From a virus: 64,000 bases of DNA. The position numbers and the translations under genes are program-made. Positions 23,377 through 33,287 of this stretch are shown here, one piece after another. The DNA is taken from positions 1 through 64,000 of IMG/VR virus record IMGVR_UViG_3300031857_012457. The stretch is one strand, 5' to 3'. Below the pieces are notes generated by a model that did no database searches, was not told the DNA's origin, and worked only from the letters and a program-made list of their open reading frames with translations. Numbering within the stretch: the first letter of the stretch is position 1; each line of letters starts with the position of its first letter.

Positions 23377-23505
23377 TTATCTACCTTGTCCTCTATATTT
23401 TTTAGGTTTCTCTTCGTATTTTGAGTAGGATTTTTTGGCTACTCCAGTTTTCTTTTTACCAAACGAAATCTTTCTAGATGATTCTGAACTACCTTTCTTC
23501 GCCAT
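23377..23505 (-). CDS. Small basic protein (42 aa)
   Basis: ATG at 23505, stop TAA followed at once by AATG of the next gene. Very basic: MAKKGSSESSRKISFGKKK at the start, ending KKYRGQGR. Similar short Lys/Arg proteins ending YRGQGR are, from memory, common in aquatic T4-like phages. Probably binds nucleic acid; role unknown. Confidence 0.6.
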   Translation of the reverse strand: MAKKGSSESSRKISFGKKKTGVAKKSYSKYEEKPKKYRGQGR

Positions 23506-23511
23506 CGAATA

Positions 23512-23811
23512 TTACTTTTTAGTATTTGCGTTTTTGTTTTGAGAAGGTTTTCTACCTCTACGGGCGCCATCTCCTTTAGCAGCACTTACCACATCTTTAG
23601 ATTGTTTTACTACCTCTTTAGCAGCGGTTGCAACATCTTTAACTTCTTCTGCAATTCGTTTTGCTCGTACTTTTACTTCTTCTACTTTTTCTTCAATAGC
23701 ATCTGGAATTAAGTCTCCATCTTTATCTTCATATATCTTTGTTTTTTTAAGATAAATTGTAGTTGCTGCAATTACAGTTGCTAATACTAAAATAACGATA
23801 AATGTTGTCAT
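23512..23811 (-). CDS. Membrane-anchored helical protein
   Basis: A 99-residue protein with an N-terminal membrane segment (3-21), a calcium-loop-like DKDGDLIPD at about 30, a long Lys/Glu/Ala amphipathic helix and a basic tail (RRGRKPSQNKN). The design resembles YtxH/apolipophorin-like stress proteins. It could coat a membrane or a DNA surface. Not recognised further. Confidence 0.5.
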   Translation of the reverse strand: MTTFIVILVLATVIAATTIYLKKTKIYEDKDGDLIPDAIEEKVEEVKVRAKRIAEEVKDVATAAKEVVKQSKDVVSAAKGDGARRGRKPSQNKNANTKK

Positions 23812-23853
23812 GATTTTTGGTTTATAGTAAACGATTTATTTTAAATATAAGTA

Positions 23854-24177
23854 TTAAATTTTTTTGAAAAATACTTGTCCATAAAATTCATAATTTTTAT
23901 GAACTGATATTTCATCTCCCACTTCAATAGCTTCATCTTCATCTCTGTAGATGGCATCGACTGGACATTCAGGTATACACGCACCACATAAGATACATTC
24001 TTCCGGATTGATATAAAGTTGTCCTCCTGGAAATAATTCTTTATTCTTACCCCCACTACCAACCTCATATCCCATTCCCGTAATATTAATTGGTCCATTA
24101 ATACAATCTACTGGGCATACATCAACACATGCAGTATCCATACAATCAACACAACTAGCGCCAATGATAAAACTCAT
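23854..24177 (-). CDS. Ferredoxin with two Fe-S clusters
   Basis: A 107-residue ferredoxin. The first site is CVDCMDTACVDVCP (CX2CX4CX3CP) at about residue 9, the second CILCGACIPECP (CX2CX2CX3CP) at about 61, as in FdxA-type 7Fe/8Fe ferredoxins. It would carry electrons in the cytoplasm. No obvious redox partner is adjacent; the 2OG-Fe(II) oxygenase and the reductase are far away. It may replace or divert host ferredoxin. Confidence 0.9.
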   Translation of the reverse strand: MSFIIGASCVDCMDTACVDVCPVDCINGPINITGMGYEVGSGGKNKELFPGGQLYINPEECILCGACIPECPVDAIYRDEDEAIEVGDEISVHKNYEFYGQVFFKKI

Positions 24178-24180
24178 ATT

Positions 24181-24429
24181 TTATAACCAAGATGATGGTG
24201 AAATTGAAGATTTTGATTTATCAACAATTGTTCTTTCCGAAAGTGGTGAACCCAAAGGTCTTTGATAAATAGTCTCACCCTTATCAGGTGATTCGTAGAT
24301 ATATTTGCCTTCTACTAATTTCATATATTCTTCTATTTTTTGTTGATGTTCGTAATACAATTTTCTAACTTGTTTACCCAATTCCATATCGTTTGAATAC
24401 TCTTTAACTAATTCAATTACCTCTTTCAT
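24181..24429 (-). CDS. Small helical protein of unknown function
   Basis: About 82 residues from the ATG at 24429 (MKEVIELVKEYSND), which overlaps the upstream stop as ATGA; a longer frame from 24462 lies inside the nucleotidyltransferase. The C-terminus SPSSWL echoes the end region of that upstream protein (SSSWLLEK), perhaps by chance. Not recognised. Confidence 0.55.
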   Translation of the reverse strand: MKEVIELVKEYSNDMELGKQVRKLYYEHQQKIEEYMKLVEGKYIYESPDKGETIYQRPLGSPLSERTIVDKSKSSISPSSWL

Positions 24430-24905
24430 AGTGCTAAATTTAAATATTTTTCCAATAACCAAGATGATGATTGAACTTTATCACCAAGCCCCCATACCGA
24501 ATCAATTCCTAATAAATCACACACTGAATTTTCAGGAGTAGTAGTTTCGGTTCTATCACCACCATTACCAAATGCAACGGCACCTTTTGATAGTTCACCA
24601 TGTTCTCTTATATACTTTCTTCTGGAAGCATCGATAAAATCAACTGCAGTATTATCTAAATGGTCCTTTGGGTTCATAACATAAACCCAATCTACATTTT
24701 TAAGATTACTCATTATGAATGCTCTTTCTTTTTCATCCATAAATGCTTTACCTTTTTTTCGTTTTAGCCATGCATCATTATTTAACCCAATCCAAACTTC
24801 ATCTGCAAGTTCTTTTGCGTTATTGATACATTCAATGTGACCTTTATGGACCGGGTCAAACCCACCACTAATTAAGATAACTTTGTATTTTTTAGTCTTC
24901 GCCAT
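24426..24905 (-). CDS. Cytidylyltransferase-like nucleotidyltransferase
   Basis: A 159-residue protein with the full family signature: SGGFDPVHKGHIE near residue 14 (the HxGH-type nucleotide-binding motif) and KKGKAFMDEKERAFIM, as in glycerol-3-phosphate cytidylyltransferase and the RfaE/HldE adenylyltransferase domain. It would activate a sugar or polyol phosphate with CTP or ATP. Together with the HddA-like kinase at 29125-30156 and the HAD protein at 738-1118 it suggests a partial nucleotide-heptose route. Confidence 0.8.
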   Translation of the reverse strand: MAKTKKYKVILISGGFDPVHKGHIECINNAKELADEVWIGLNNDAWLKRKKGKAFMDEKERAFIMSNLKNVDWVYVMNPKDHLDNTAVDFIDASRRKYIREHGELSKGAVAFGNGGDRTETTTPENSVCDLLGIDSVWGLGDKVQSSSWLLEKYLNLAL

Positions 24906-25140
24906 ATAATGAGAATCGTTTAATTTCTTTCTCTACTTCCGCTTGCTTAACTATTTCTACGGTTCCTTTTCTTGCTTCAATATAAAAATTAGTATCTCCA
25001 TCTTGTTGATACCATCCTTCTAACGCGTCAGTTAGAGATGGGTAAATAGTTTTTTTAGAACCATCGGCAAATACCCATCTATCTCCAGGTGGTACTCTTT
25101 TAAGAACGAGTATTCTTTCTTCTTTAATTTCCTTTTCCAT
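24892..25140 (-). CDS. Small protein of unknown function
   Basis: An 82-residue charged protein (LKRVPPGDRWVFADG, DALEGWYQQDGDTNFYIEARKG) with an alpha/beta look. It overlaps both neighbours by 14-17 nt, so it is tightly packed in the operon. Not recognised. Confidence 0.5.
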   Translation of the reverse strand: MEKEIKEERILVLKRVPPGDRWVFADGSKKTIYPSLTDALEGWYQQDGDTNFYIEARKGTVEIVKQAEVEKEIKRFSLYGED

Positions 25141-26251
25141 TTTTTATTAAATTTAAAACATCTTCTTTTTTATGATAACTATTCAATAACTCTTTAAATA
25201 ATTTAGTATTATTTTTTAACTTTTCACCGTATTTTCCCATAAGATAACTATGAATCAGATTATTATCATTTAATTTATATTTTAATTCTTTTAAGAAAAT
25301 TGATGTATCAATCACCGACTGTTCCATAGCTGAATACGATAGAATACCATCCGCGTACCCAACCGTTTGTGGTACTTCTTTTTCTTGATTATAAAATTCA
25401 CAATTTAAAAACCAAAACCCCATGTCAACCAAATGTTTAAATAATTTAGTTGGTCCATACCAAATAAAGAAAATTTCTTCTTCTGAAAAACATATAGCTT
25501 TTAGTGTTTTTTCGGTAATATATTGTCTACCATGCATTTTATTATCCGGATTTTCTTCATTTCCGTTTGAATGTAATGTTTCAAAAATTACATTACAAAC
25601 ACTAGTTGTAAAATCTAGATATGATGTTATGTGGGTATTTCCCCAATGACCAAACAAAGTGTATGGTTGTAATAATAATTTTAAATTGTAATCATTTGAG
25701 TTATATGATGTGAAATCAAATTGTACTATGTTTTTAATTTGTAAATATAAATAATTTCGATGATTTTTGTGTGAATTAACACCATCAATTGGCTTATGAT
25801 ATATTCCTAATAAATTATTTTTTTTATCAAATTTGTAATAATTTAGAAAATTAAATCCATACTGATAATAGAAATATATCAAATTAAATATGGGTTCATA
25901 ATAAAAATTAGGATGCTCAAATGAAATAGATGCCGAAGATAAACATATATTTCCGGCATCTAAATATTCCTTTAAAGCTTGATTACTTACATGATAATTT
26001 TCTACAGTTTGTGTTTGTATCAGTCTATCAAATCCTGTAAAATTCTTCCATTCTTGAAAAGTATGAAATAATCGTATCTTATAATCACATTCCTCTATAT
26101 CTTTATATTTATGTGAAAATATGTACTCATCATTTTTATAAAAAAATGAAAAAGTATTTGAATCATTTTCCAAATTAAATTTGCCATCAGAAAATGCGTA
26201 TAGTAATGCTATACAATCTTCATACGAACAATATAGAAGACCTATTTTCAT
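25124..26251 (-). CDS. Glycosyltransferase-like protein
   Basis: A 375-residue protein. YITEKTLKAICFSEEEIFFIWYG near residue 245 matches the donor-binding region (tEK..ka...P...G) seen in fucosyltransferase-like GT10 and in phage proteins of this type, followed by LVDMGFWFLNCEF. The N-terminal half is aromatic and unrecognised. Probably a glycosyltransferase of the GT-B kind; acceptor unknown. Confidence 0.5.
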   Translation of the reverse strand: MKIGLLYCSYEDCIALLYAFSDGKFNLENDSNTFSFFYKNDEYIFSHKYKDIEECDYKIRLFHTFQEWKNFTGFDRLIQTQTVENYHVSNQALKEYLDAGNICLSSASISFEHPNFYYEPIFNLIYFYYQYGFNFLNYYKFDKKNNLLGIYHKPIDGVNSHKNHRNYLYLQIKNIVQFDFTSYNSNDYNLKLLLQPYTLFGHWGNTHITSYLDFTTSVCNVIFETLHSNGNEENPDNKMHGRQYITEKTLKAICFSEEEIFFIWYGPTKLFKHLVDMGFWFLNCEFYNQEKEVPQTVGYADGILSYSAMEQSVIDTSIFLKELKYKLNDNNLIHSYLMGKYGEKLKNNTKLFKELLNSYHKKEDVLNLIKNGKGN

Positions 26252-26457
26252 TAAAATACTTCAATAATTCTAGTTTCACTAACTTTTACTACTTCATATT
26301 CTAAATTAACACCTTCTGATACAAATTTGTTAACCAATTTTGCTTCTGCTTCTGTTACCGAAAGTGCATCTACTAAATAGTTTTCTTTGTTCTTTTTGAT
26401 TTTACCTTTCGCATCTTCTACTTCCACTGCTACTAGTACTGAATAAAACTTTGCCAT
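26251..26457 (-). CDS. DUF4494-like small protein
   Basis: A 68-residue protein: KIKKNKENYLVDALSVTEAEAKL then YEVVKVSETRIIEVF. This resembles the Bacteroidota family DUF4494, which has the same ..EQYLVDALSFTEAEAR.. core. The family is common in Bacteroidota and their phages and supports the host assignment. Its stop shares a base with the next start. Function unknown. Confidence 0.65.
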   Translation of the reverse strand: MAKFYSVLVAVEVEDAKGKIKKNKENYLVDALSVTEAEAKLVNKFVSEGVNLEYEVVKVSETRIIEVF

Positions 26458-26493
26458 AATTTTTGTTTTTTATTTGTTGTTTGATTTAAATTT

Positions 26494-28137
<1,644 letters not shown>

Positions 28138-28141
28138 TCAA

Positions 28142-28172
28142 CGAATATAATAGAAATATTTTAATTTTCCAA
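28142..28172 (-). promoter_or_regulatory. groEL promoter TTG-N20-TATATTCG
   Basis: Minus strand GCTTGGAAAA, 20-nt spacer, TATATTCG, 29 nt before the groEL start. It overlaps nothing but lies directly after the stop of the 56-residue gene. Same architecture as 53607. Confidence 0.65.
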
Positions 28173-28173
28173 G

Positions 28174-28344
28174 CTATCTCCCTCTTCTTATTCGAATTTC
28201 TAATTCTTTTAAATAGGATGCTTTCCATTTATGTTCAACAGATATAGGTCCATGTGGAAATTTACTTAAATCATATTTCCAAATAGAAACACAATCCCTA
28301 TCTTCAAAAATATGCTCAAATTTTTTAGATTTTTCTAAACTCAT
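28174..28344 (-). CDS. Small basic protein (56 aa)
   Basis: ATG at 28344 overlaps the upstream stop as ATGA; stop TAG at 28174. Sequence begins MSLEKSKKFEHIFEDRD and ends ELEIRIRRGR. It is not a GroES (no mobile loop, too short) despite lying next to groEL. Function unknown. Confidence 0.55.
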   Translation of the reverse strand: MSLEKSKKFEHIFEDRDCVSIWKYDLSKFPHGPISVEHKWKASYLKELEIRIRRGR

Positions 28345-29102
28345 TGATTAAAATATTCTGAATTAGTTTGTATAATGTAATCTGCAAAAGATTTATGCAT
28401 TCTGGTTGACCAATGATGGTCACCCTGTACACCAATTTCACCATTCGTTTCTTTCCATACATCATTCAATGATTCCCAGAACCCTAAATTATAAGTTATT
28501 TCATTCTTACCGATTACACATCCTGCACCATACTCATCTGTCCAACTATAATATAATAATTTAAATGGTACATACGATTGTACTGATTTTAAAATACAAT
28601 TCCAATTATCTACAAATGCTTTAGACGTATTTATCATTTGAGATATGTTCGCAAAATTAGGTTCTTTATCAGGTGCGTTGGGTTGAAATATTTTTGGATT
28701 GATATAATCTAATGGAGATTCCAAACGCCACTCTTCATCAGCCATGAGTGACCTGTCTTTTGTAATAGATGTATACGCGGCTCCTCCAATCATTGAATTC
28801 ATGTTTAAATTCGATATTTTATTAGCGGACAAATCATCGGACCATTCTACATCTACATATGGGGTTTCTAATGGTAATCTAAATCTACTCAATGTTGGTA
28901 ACATTAAAATAACAATATCATTTGATTGTATTTTATGTAATTTCTGTAAAAATATGTCAAATATAGTTTGAATATCTCTACTACCACGCGAGGATACATA
29001 ATAATGCTCACCAATAAATTGCTTACAAATTTTAGAAATCCAAGCATTTGGGCCTCCGCCTGTGAAACTATCTCCTATAATCCAAAGTTTTCTATTATCC
29101 AT
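28341..29102 (-). CDS. SGNH/GDSL hydrolase-like protein
   Basis: A 253-residue protein. LWIIGDSFTGGG near residue 6 is the GDS block with the Ser nucleophile, followed by SSRGSRD (Gly block) and a late HHWSTRMHKSFADYI with the His. The family includes O-acetyl and O-acyl esterases of glycans. Two more proteins of this type lie at 45132-45983 and 47971-48717. It could trim acetyl groups from sugars made by the glycan island. The promoter at 29107-29137 lies only 5 nt before the ATG. Confidence 0.65.
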   Translation of the reverse strand: MDNRKLWIIGDSFTGGGPNAWISKICKQFIGEHYYVSSRGSRDIQTIFDIFLQKLHKIQSNDIVILMLPTLSRFRLPLETPYVDVEWSDDLSANKISNLNMNSMIGGAAYTSITKDRSLMADEEWRLESPLDYINPKIFQPNAPDKEPNFANISQMINTSKAFVDNWNCILKSVQSYVPFKLLYYSWTDEYGAGCVIGKNEITYNLGFWESLNDVWKETNGEIGVQGDHHWSTRMHKSFADYIIQTNSEYFNQ

Positions 29103-29106
29103 TTTG

Positions 29107-29137
29107 TAAATATAGTAATAAAAATTAAATTTGCCAA
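29107..29137 (-). promoter_or_regulatory. Promoter TTG-N20-TATATTTA
   Basis: Minus strand ACTTGGCA, 20-nt spacer, TATATTTA, inside the 3' end of the sugar kinase gene. The ATG of the next gene is 5 nt past the -7 box, so the transcript would be nearly leaderless. Confidence 0.55.
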
Positions 29138-30156
29138 GTCCTTATACCAAATTTATTCCAAGTAAATGGTTGATGATGCCCCATATTTAATTTATTTAAC
29201 TCATTTATCACTTTATATTTAGTATTAGTTGGACAATAGAAAAACATAAATCCTCCTCCTCCTGCTCCACTTATTTTTCCACCAGTGGAACCTGCTTTGA
29301 TTGCTGTTTCGTATAACAATTCTATTTCAGGTGTACTGATTCCCTTTGCTAACATTTTCTTTTGTTGAAATCCGTAATCTAGTATTTCACCTAACCCATC
29401 TATATTACCCTTAATTAAACAATCCTTTATCATTTTAGCCTGCTCAACTAATGCATGTAATGAAAGTAAAGATGTTGTATTATTATTGTTTATCTTCTGT
29501 AATTGTTCCGTCAATACATCAGAACTATTTCTAGTAAAGTTTGTAAAATAAAGTAAAATGTTATTTTCCAATTCATCTTGTACTTTATCTTTAATTCTGA
29601 TTGGATTTACAATTACGTCGTTTCCTCTAAATTCCATATAGTTGAATCCACCAAATGCTGCCGCGTATTGGTCTTGCTTACCACCATTTTCTTTCAATTC
29701 AACTCTTTCAATTTGAATTGCCATTTCAGCAATATCATATTCTCCCAATGGTAAGTTGAATAATTCCATGTAAACACCAATTAAAGAAACTATAAGAGTA
29801 GATGAAGTGCCTAACCCACTACCTGTTGGTACATCTTGATTTGAAATTATATCACATCCAAATGGTTCTATATTAAATCGTTTACAGATGTGATTGTGAG
29901 TTGCTTTAAAGAGTTTCAATCCGTAAGAACAATCCAATTCATCACTGAAATCGTGCTCTTCGTATTCATCCTTATTTACCCATTTAAATGTAACTTTGGT
30001 ATCATCCCTCAATTCTAAAGAAGTATGGGTAAATAAACGAATAGTTGTATTGATTACTGCACCGACATGACTTTTTGTATATGATGGCATATCGGTTCCT
30101 CCACCTCCAAAACTAATTCGAAATGGAACTTTACTCCTATATATCTTCTTCTTCAT
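29125..30156 (-). CDS. GHMP kinase, D-glycero-D-manno-heptose 7-phosphate kinase-like
   Basis: About 343 residues from the ATG at 30156 (MKKKIYRSKVPFRISFGGGGTD); upstream ATGs at 30168 and 30177 sit deeper in the previous gene. Motif 1 is RISFGGGGTD, motif 2 the ATP loop VPTGSGLGTSS, motif 3 KISGAGGGGFMFFY. The GGGGTD start is typical of HddA-type heptose kinases and related fucokinase-like enzymes. It would phosphorylate a sugar at C1, feeding the nucleotidyltransferase at 24426-24905. Confidence 0.85.
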   Translation of the reverse strand: MKKKIYRSKVPFRISFGGGGTDMPSYTKSHVGAVINTTIRLFTHTSLELRDDTKVTFKWVNKDEYEEHDFSDELDCSYGLKLFKATHNHICKRFNIEPFGCDIISNQDVPTGSGLGTSSTLIVSLIGVYMELFNLPLGEYDIAEMAIQIERVELKENGGKQDQYAAAFGGFNYMEFRGNDVIVNPIRIKDKVQDELENNILLYFTNFTRNSSDVLTEQLQKINNNNTTSLLSLHALVEQAKMIKDCLIKGNIDGLGEILDYGFQQKKMLAKGISTPEIELLYETAIKAGSTGGKISGAGGGGFMFFYCPTNTKYKVINELNKLNMGHHQPFTWNKFGIRTWQI

Positions 30157-30697
30157 CGGGTATTCCATTTTCTGCATACCAATTTTTTACGTTACGTTCT
30201 CCTACTAATAGGAAAAAACAATTATAACAAAGTGGTCTAATATTATCCAATACCCTATTGTTTAAATTCCCATCCAAAAAATCAATTAAAAGAGGCATTT
30301 TACCATCTGTAATTCTTTCTTCACTAAATCCGCAACTAGAACATACCTTTGGAACATACCCACTATCAAATAATTTATTTTTAAATTTATGTAATGGATA
30401 TTTTAAATGTTTTCCAGCAATCAAATCATCTATGTGATATTTTTTATTTCGAATAGTTTTGGTTCGTTCTATCCCAACACCAAACGGATTTTTTAAATCT
30501 TCAAATATACCATATAATTTAGCATACTTTTTATATGTGTTGTAAGATACACCCAATACTCTAGCTGCTTCAAATGCCGATTTGGATTGAGCCTGTGCTG
30601 CTTTTATTTGAGATTCTAAAATTGGTTTTGCACCTAATCCTCTTTTTGTGATTCTAATTTCAAGATTAGGAAAAAATCCATCTGTTTCATTTTCCAT
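30137..30697 (-). CDS. Helix-turn-helix protein with degenerate HNH-like zinc domain
   Basis: A 186-residue protein. Residues about 38-63 (SAFEAARVLGVSYNTYKKYAK) form a helix-turn-helix. Residues about 117-165 hold CSSCGF and CYNC around LLIDFLDGNLNNRVLDNIRPL, the frame of an HNH nuclease, but the catalytic His positions are Phe (DFLDG instead of DHxDG; CYNCF instead of CPNCH). It is therefore probably a DNA-binding regulator and not a nuclease. It lies upstream of the sugar kinase and overlaps it by 20 nt. Confidence 0.65.
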   Translation of the reverse strand: MENETDGFFPNLEIRITKRGLGAKPILESQIKAAQAQSKSAFEAARVLGVSYNTYKKYAKLYGIFEDLKNPFGVGIERTKTIRNKKYHIDDLIAGKHLKYPLHKFKNKLFDSGYVPKVCSSCGFSEERITDGKMPLLIDFLDGNLNNRVLDNIRPLCYNCFFLLVGERNVKNWYAENGIPDEEEDI

Positions 30698-30751
30698 ACT
30701 AATAACAATTAAATATATACATATAAGTATATCAAAAGTTATTTTTTAGAA

Positions 30752-31198
30752 TCATACAATATGTTTTATTAGATTTTTAAAAGTATCATCAACTGAATAT
30801 GATGTATCTAAATTTATAAAAAATTCAATTGGTTTTTCGTAATCTAATGCGAAAAAATCTTCCCTACCTCTAATTTTTTTTGTGTGACAATAAATTTCTT
30901 GTACTTTACATTCAGATTTAAGTTGCTCTCTCATTTCTCTATATGGAGAAACTAAACTAATCACAACATCATTGCCACAATTATCCAAATATTTAGCAAT
31001 GTCAAATGCTTTTTGAATGTTACGCTCTCTTCCTTCTTTAGAATAATCTTTGTTAGGGAATACTTCTCTCAATTGGTCACCATCTATGTGAAATACAGAT
31101 TTACGCCAATTCTTTTTATCGGTTTGTAACCACATTTGTAACTTTTTAGCCAAAGTGGTTTTTCCACTTCCTGGTTGGCCTGTAAATAGATAAATCAT
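30752..31198 (-). CDS. Adenylylsulfate (APS) kinase-like P-loop kinase
   Basis: A 148-residue protein. P-loop GQPGSGKTTLAK at residues 7-18, HIDGDQLRE, DYSKEGRERNIQKAFDIAKYL, then ISLVSPYREMREQLK and DYEKPIEF follow the order of CysC. The family makes PAPS, the donor for sulfation, from APS and ATP. It is shorter than usual (about 200 residues), mainly at the N-terminus. No sulfurylase or sulfotransferase is visible nearby, so another phosphorylation substrate is possible. Position in the sugar operon suggests sulfated glycan or a sugar kinase function. Confidence 0.7.
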   Translation of the reverse strand: MIYLFTGQPGSGKTTLAKKLQMWLQTDKKNWRKSVFHIDGDQLREVFPNKDYSKEGRERNIQKAFDIAKYLDNCGNDVVISLVSPYREMREQLKSECKVQEIYCHTKKIRGREDFFALDYEKPIEFFINLDTSYSVDDTFKNLIKHIV

Positions 31199-31863
31199 AA
31201 CTTATTATATAACAACGATTTTAGTTTGTTTACGTTTTCTTCTTTTGGAGCTGGAGGTGTTTCATGTTTAACGTGTCTAACCTTTAGTGCTATGTTTGGA
31301 TATTTTTTAGATAATGATTGAACTGCTGATATATTTTTATGTGAATCGTCTATAAAAAATACATCGGTTACACCATCTTTTATTTTATCTTCAATCCAAT
31401 CTGCTTTTTTCTGTGGATTTGCATCTGCTAATGCAACTACATATATACCAGTTAATCCAATATCAGCTAAATATCGTTTGATTGGCATGTAAGCACCTCT
31501 TGCAGTTAGTATTACAATTTCTGAACCACCAACTCTTACGATGTTTTTAAGTAATCGTGTAACTCCTTTAATTTCCTGTGGTTGGTTTACTTTATCAAAA
31601 TCAGAAAAATCAAATTTATCACCTTTTTTTGGTTCATACACTGCGTACTCTCCAGGTGTCAATTTTGATTTTTTTCCGTTTTTGTGTGTAATGTATATGT
31701 GTGAATTTGTTTGAACTAAAGTATCATCGAAATCAAATACTCGTAACTTATCGGATTTAGCTTCGCTTAAAGAATTAAATGCAAATGCGTTTAATCCGGA
31801 ATATACTTTTCCGAACTCTACCTTCATCCCATTCCACATTACTGATGTAAAATTATTAACCAT
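31195..31863 (-). CDS. HAD-superfamily phosphatase-like protein
   Basis: A 222-residue protein. Motif I is RVFDFDDTLVQT near residue 42, motif II ILTARGAY, motif IV FFIDDSHKN. All catalytic groups are present. The C-terminus ends KLKSLLYNKL after a Pro/Glu linker. It overlaps the kinase gene (ATGA). Substrate unknown; small-molecule or nucleic-acid phosphate are both possible. Confidence 0.7.
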   Translation of the reverse strand: MVNNFTSVMWNGMKVEFGKVYSGLNAFAFNSLSEAKSDKLRVFDFDDTLVQTNSHIYITHKNGKKSKLTPGEYAVYEPKKGDKFDFSDFDKVNQPQEIKGVTRLLKNIVRVGGSEIVILTARGAYMPIKRYLADIGLTGIYVVALADANPQKKADWIEDKIKDGVTDVFFIDDSHKNISAVQSLSKKYPNIALKVRHVKHETPPAPKEENVNKLKSLLYNKL

Positions 31864-32173
31864 TTAAAACTTGCTTCTTTGTTTTTGGTATAGCCTTTTC
31901 TAACTTATCATTTTCTTTAGTTAGATACTCCACTTTAACACTCAATGCAGCTACTTCTTTTGTAAGTTGTAATACCATATTACGAAGTTCATCTTTTTCT
32001 CTGGATGACTCTTGTAATAAAGTTTCTAATTTAGTAATGCGGTCTTTGCAATCATGCTTAATAAAATCATCATCTCTTTCTTTCTTTTGAGCTCGTTTCT
32101 CATAATAACGAAACGCAGATGCTCCACCTAATACTGTTATTGCGGTGATTAATACCGAGTACATATTTTCCAT
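31856..32173 (-). CDS. Membrane-anchored coiled-coil protein
   Basis: A 105-residue protein with one N-terminal membrane segment (about 5-22) and a long coiled coil from residue 45 to 98 (TKLETLLQESSREKDELRN ... KVEYLTKENDKLEK). The layout fits an inner-membrane spanin or scaffold. It overlaps the HAD gene by 8 nt and shares a base with the previous gene (TAATG). Confidence 0.5.
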   Translation of the reverse strand: MENMYSVLITAITVLGGASAFRYYEKRAQKKERDDDFIKHDCKDRITKLETLLQESSREKDELRNMVLQLTKEVAALSVKVEYLTKENDKLEKAIPKTKKQVLNG

Positions 32174-32547
32174 TATTCTCCGTCTAATTTATGGAAGCCA
32201 GTATTGGCTTGGTTAATGAATTGCATTGCTTGTGAAATGTGGTCGGAAATCCAACCTGGAAGATTCATTTCTTTAGTTCCTATCTTGCCTTTGAGTTCGT
32301 TGGCGTTTTTTATTATATCTTCCAATTGACCCATAGCCATGCCTACTTCGTGGTCACCGCCTGAATCGGCTTCGTTAAGTTTATGTTTAAGTAATTCTGT
32401 CATTTTATTAAACACCTGCTCCCCACCATCTTCTCCTAAACGATACGCTCCTCCCAGCTTCTCATACACTTTGATTTTATGAGACATTGGAATATTTTTT
32501 TCATTTACAGCTTTCCAAGCTTTTGGATTGGTTACTTCAAACTTCAT
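32173..32547 (-). CDS. Conserved T4-like phage protein of unknown function
   Basis: A 124-residue soluble helical protein. HEVGMAMGQLEDIIKNANEL and MNLPGWISDHISQAMQFI recall conserved aquatic T4-like phage proteins where an LPGW..D.I motif marks a small helical domain (from memory). Possible structural or chaperone part; role unknown. A TATATTTATA box lies about 25 nt upstream. Confidence 0.55.
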   Translation of the reverse strand: MKFEVTNPKAWKAVNEKNIPMSHKIKVYEKLGGAYRLGEDGGEQVFNKMTELLKHKLNEADSGGDHEVGMAMGQLEDIIKNANELKGKIGTKEMNLPGWISDHISQAMQFINQANTGFHKLDGE

Positions 32548-32593
32548 ATTATATTTGTTGTATATACTGATATAAATATAAATTTTTATTTAA

Positions 32594-33286
32594 TTAACCT
32601 TTTTTAACAGATACAAAACTTAAAAAAGCATATCTTCCATATCCACCAACTACTTCTTTAACCTCATGGTATGGATTGTGTTTTGTAAAATCTAAAACTG
32701 CTACATTTCCAAATAATGGTGCAATTGTTTCTGTATCGTTAAATACTAAATTGCCACCCCATTCTGGATTATAATCGGAATCGTTTAAATAAATTAATAC
32801 AACGCATATTCTACCATCAACATACCCATCTTGATGTTTTTTTAAAAAAGAACCAGAATCATAATACGTTACAGAAGAATTATTATCCAATTCGCCTTCA
32901 ATACCATATAATTCTTTTACTATTTTATCTGCTAATCTTTTAAAATCATCATTTATATCTGCGTTATGGAAATAATACCATTTTTGAAAAGAAGCGGCGG
33001 ACGGGGATAAATCCATTTTGGATGAAATTTCATCCATAGTGAGTTTGGCGGTTTCCCAATTTGTGCAATCCTTCTGTATTTGAATTCTTCCACTATTAAA
33101 TTCCGATTTAAATTCATCTTTAGCAACTCCATCTACACGAATTCCTCTAATTTTATTTTTTAAATTTTTTGTTTCATTGCAAATATATCTTGAATAATGT
33201 TCTAAATCTTCCGAAAAAATATCGTAATCTTTCATATTAAAATATGTGTATCCTTTTTCTTGTAGTTGTTGTTTAAGTAATTCCAT
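32594..33286 (-). CDS. 2-oxoglutarate/Fe(II)-dependent oxygenase
   Basis: A 230-residue protein of the prolyl-4-hydroxylase type. KKHQDGYVDGR carries the HxD iron ligands, VVLIYLND...EWGGNLVF is the typical core strand pair, HEVKEVVGGYGRYAFLSF gives the distal His and the 2-oxoglutarate Arg. Such phage enzymes hydroxylate protein or nucleotide targets. It stands in a glycosyltransferase operon; hydroxylation to create a sugar acceptor is a possible link. Confidence 0.85.
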   Translation of the reverse strand: MELLKQQLQEKGYTYFNMKDYDIFSEDLEHYSRYICNETKNLKNKIRGIRVDGVAKDEFKSEFNSGRIQIQKDCTNWETAKLTMDEISSKMDLSPSAASFQKWYYFHNADINDDFKRLADKIVKELYGIEGELDNNSSVTYYDSGSFLKKHQDGYVDGRICVVLIYLNDSDYNPEWGGNLVFNDTETIAPLFGNVAVLDFTKHNPYHEVKEVVGGYGRYAFLSFVSVKKG

Positions 33287-33287
33287 T

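Noticed and set aside
28174-28344. GroES partner for GroEL
   Set aside because: Only 56 residues, no mobile loop or beta-barrel pattern of GroES.
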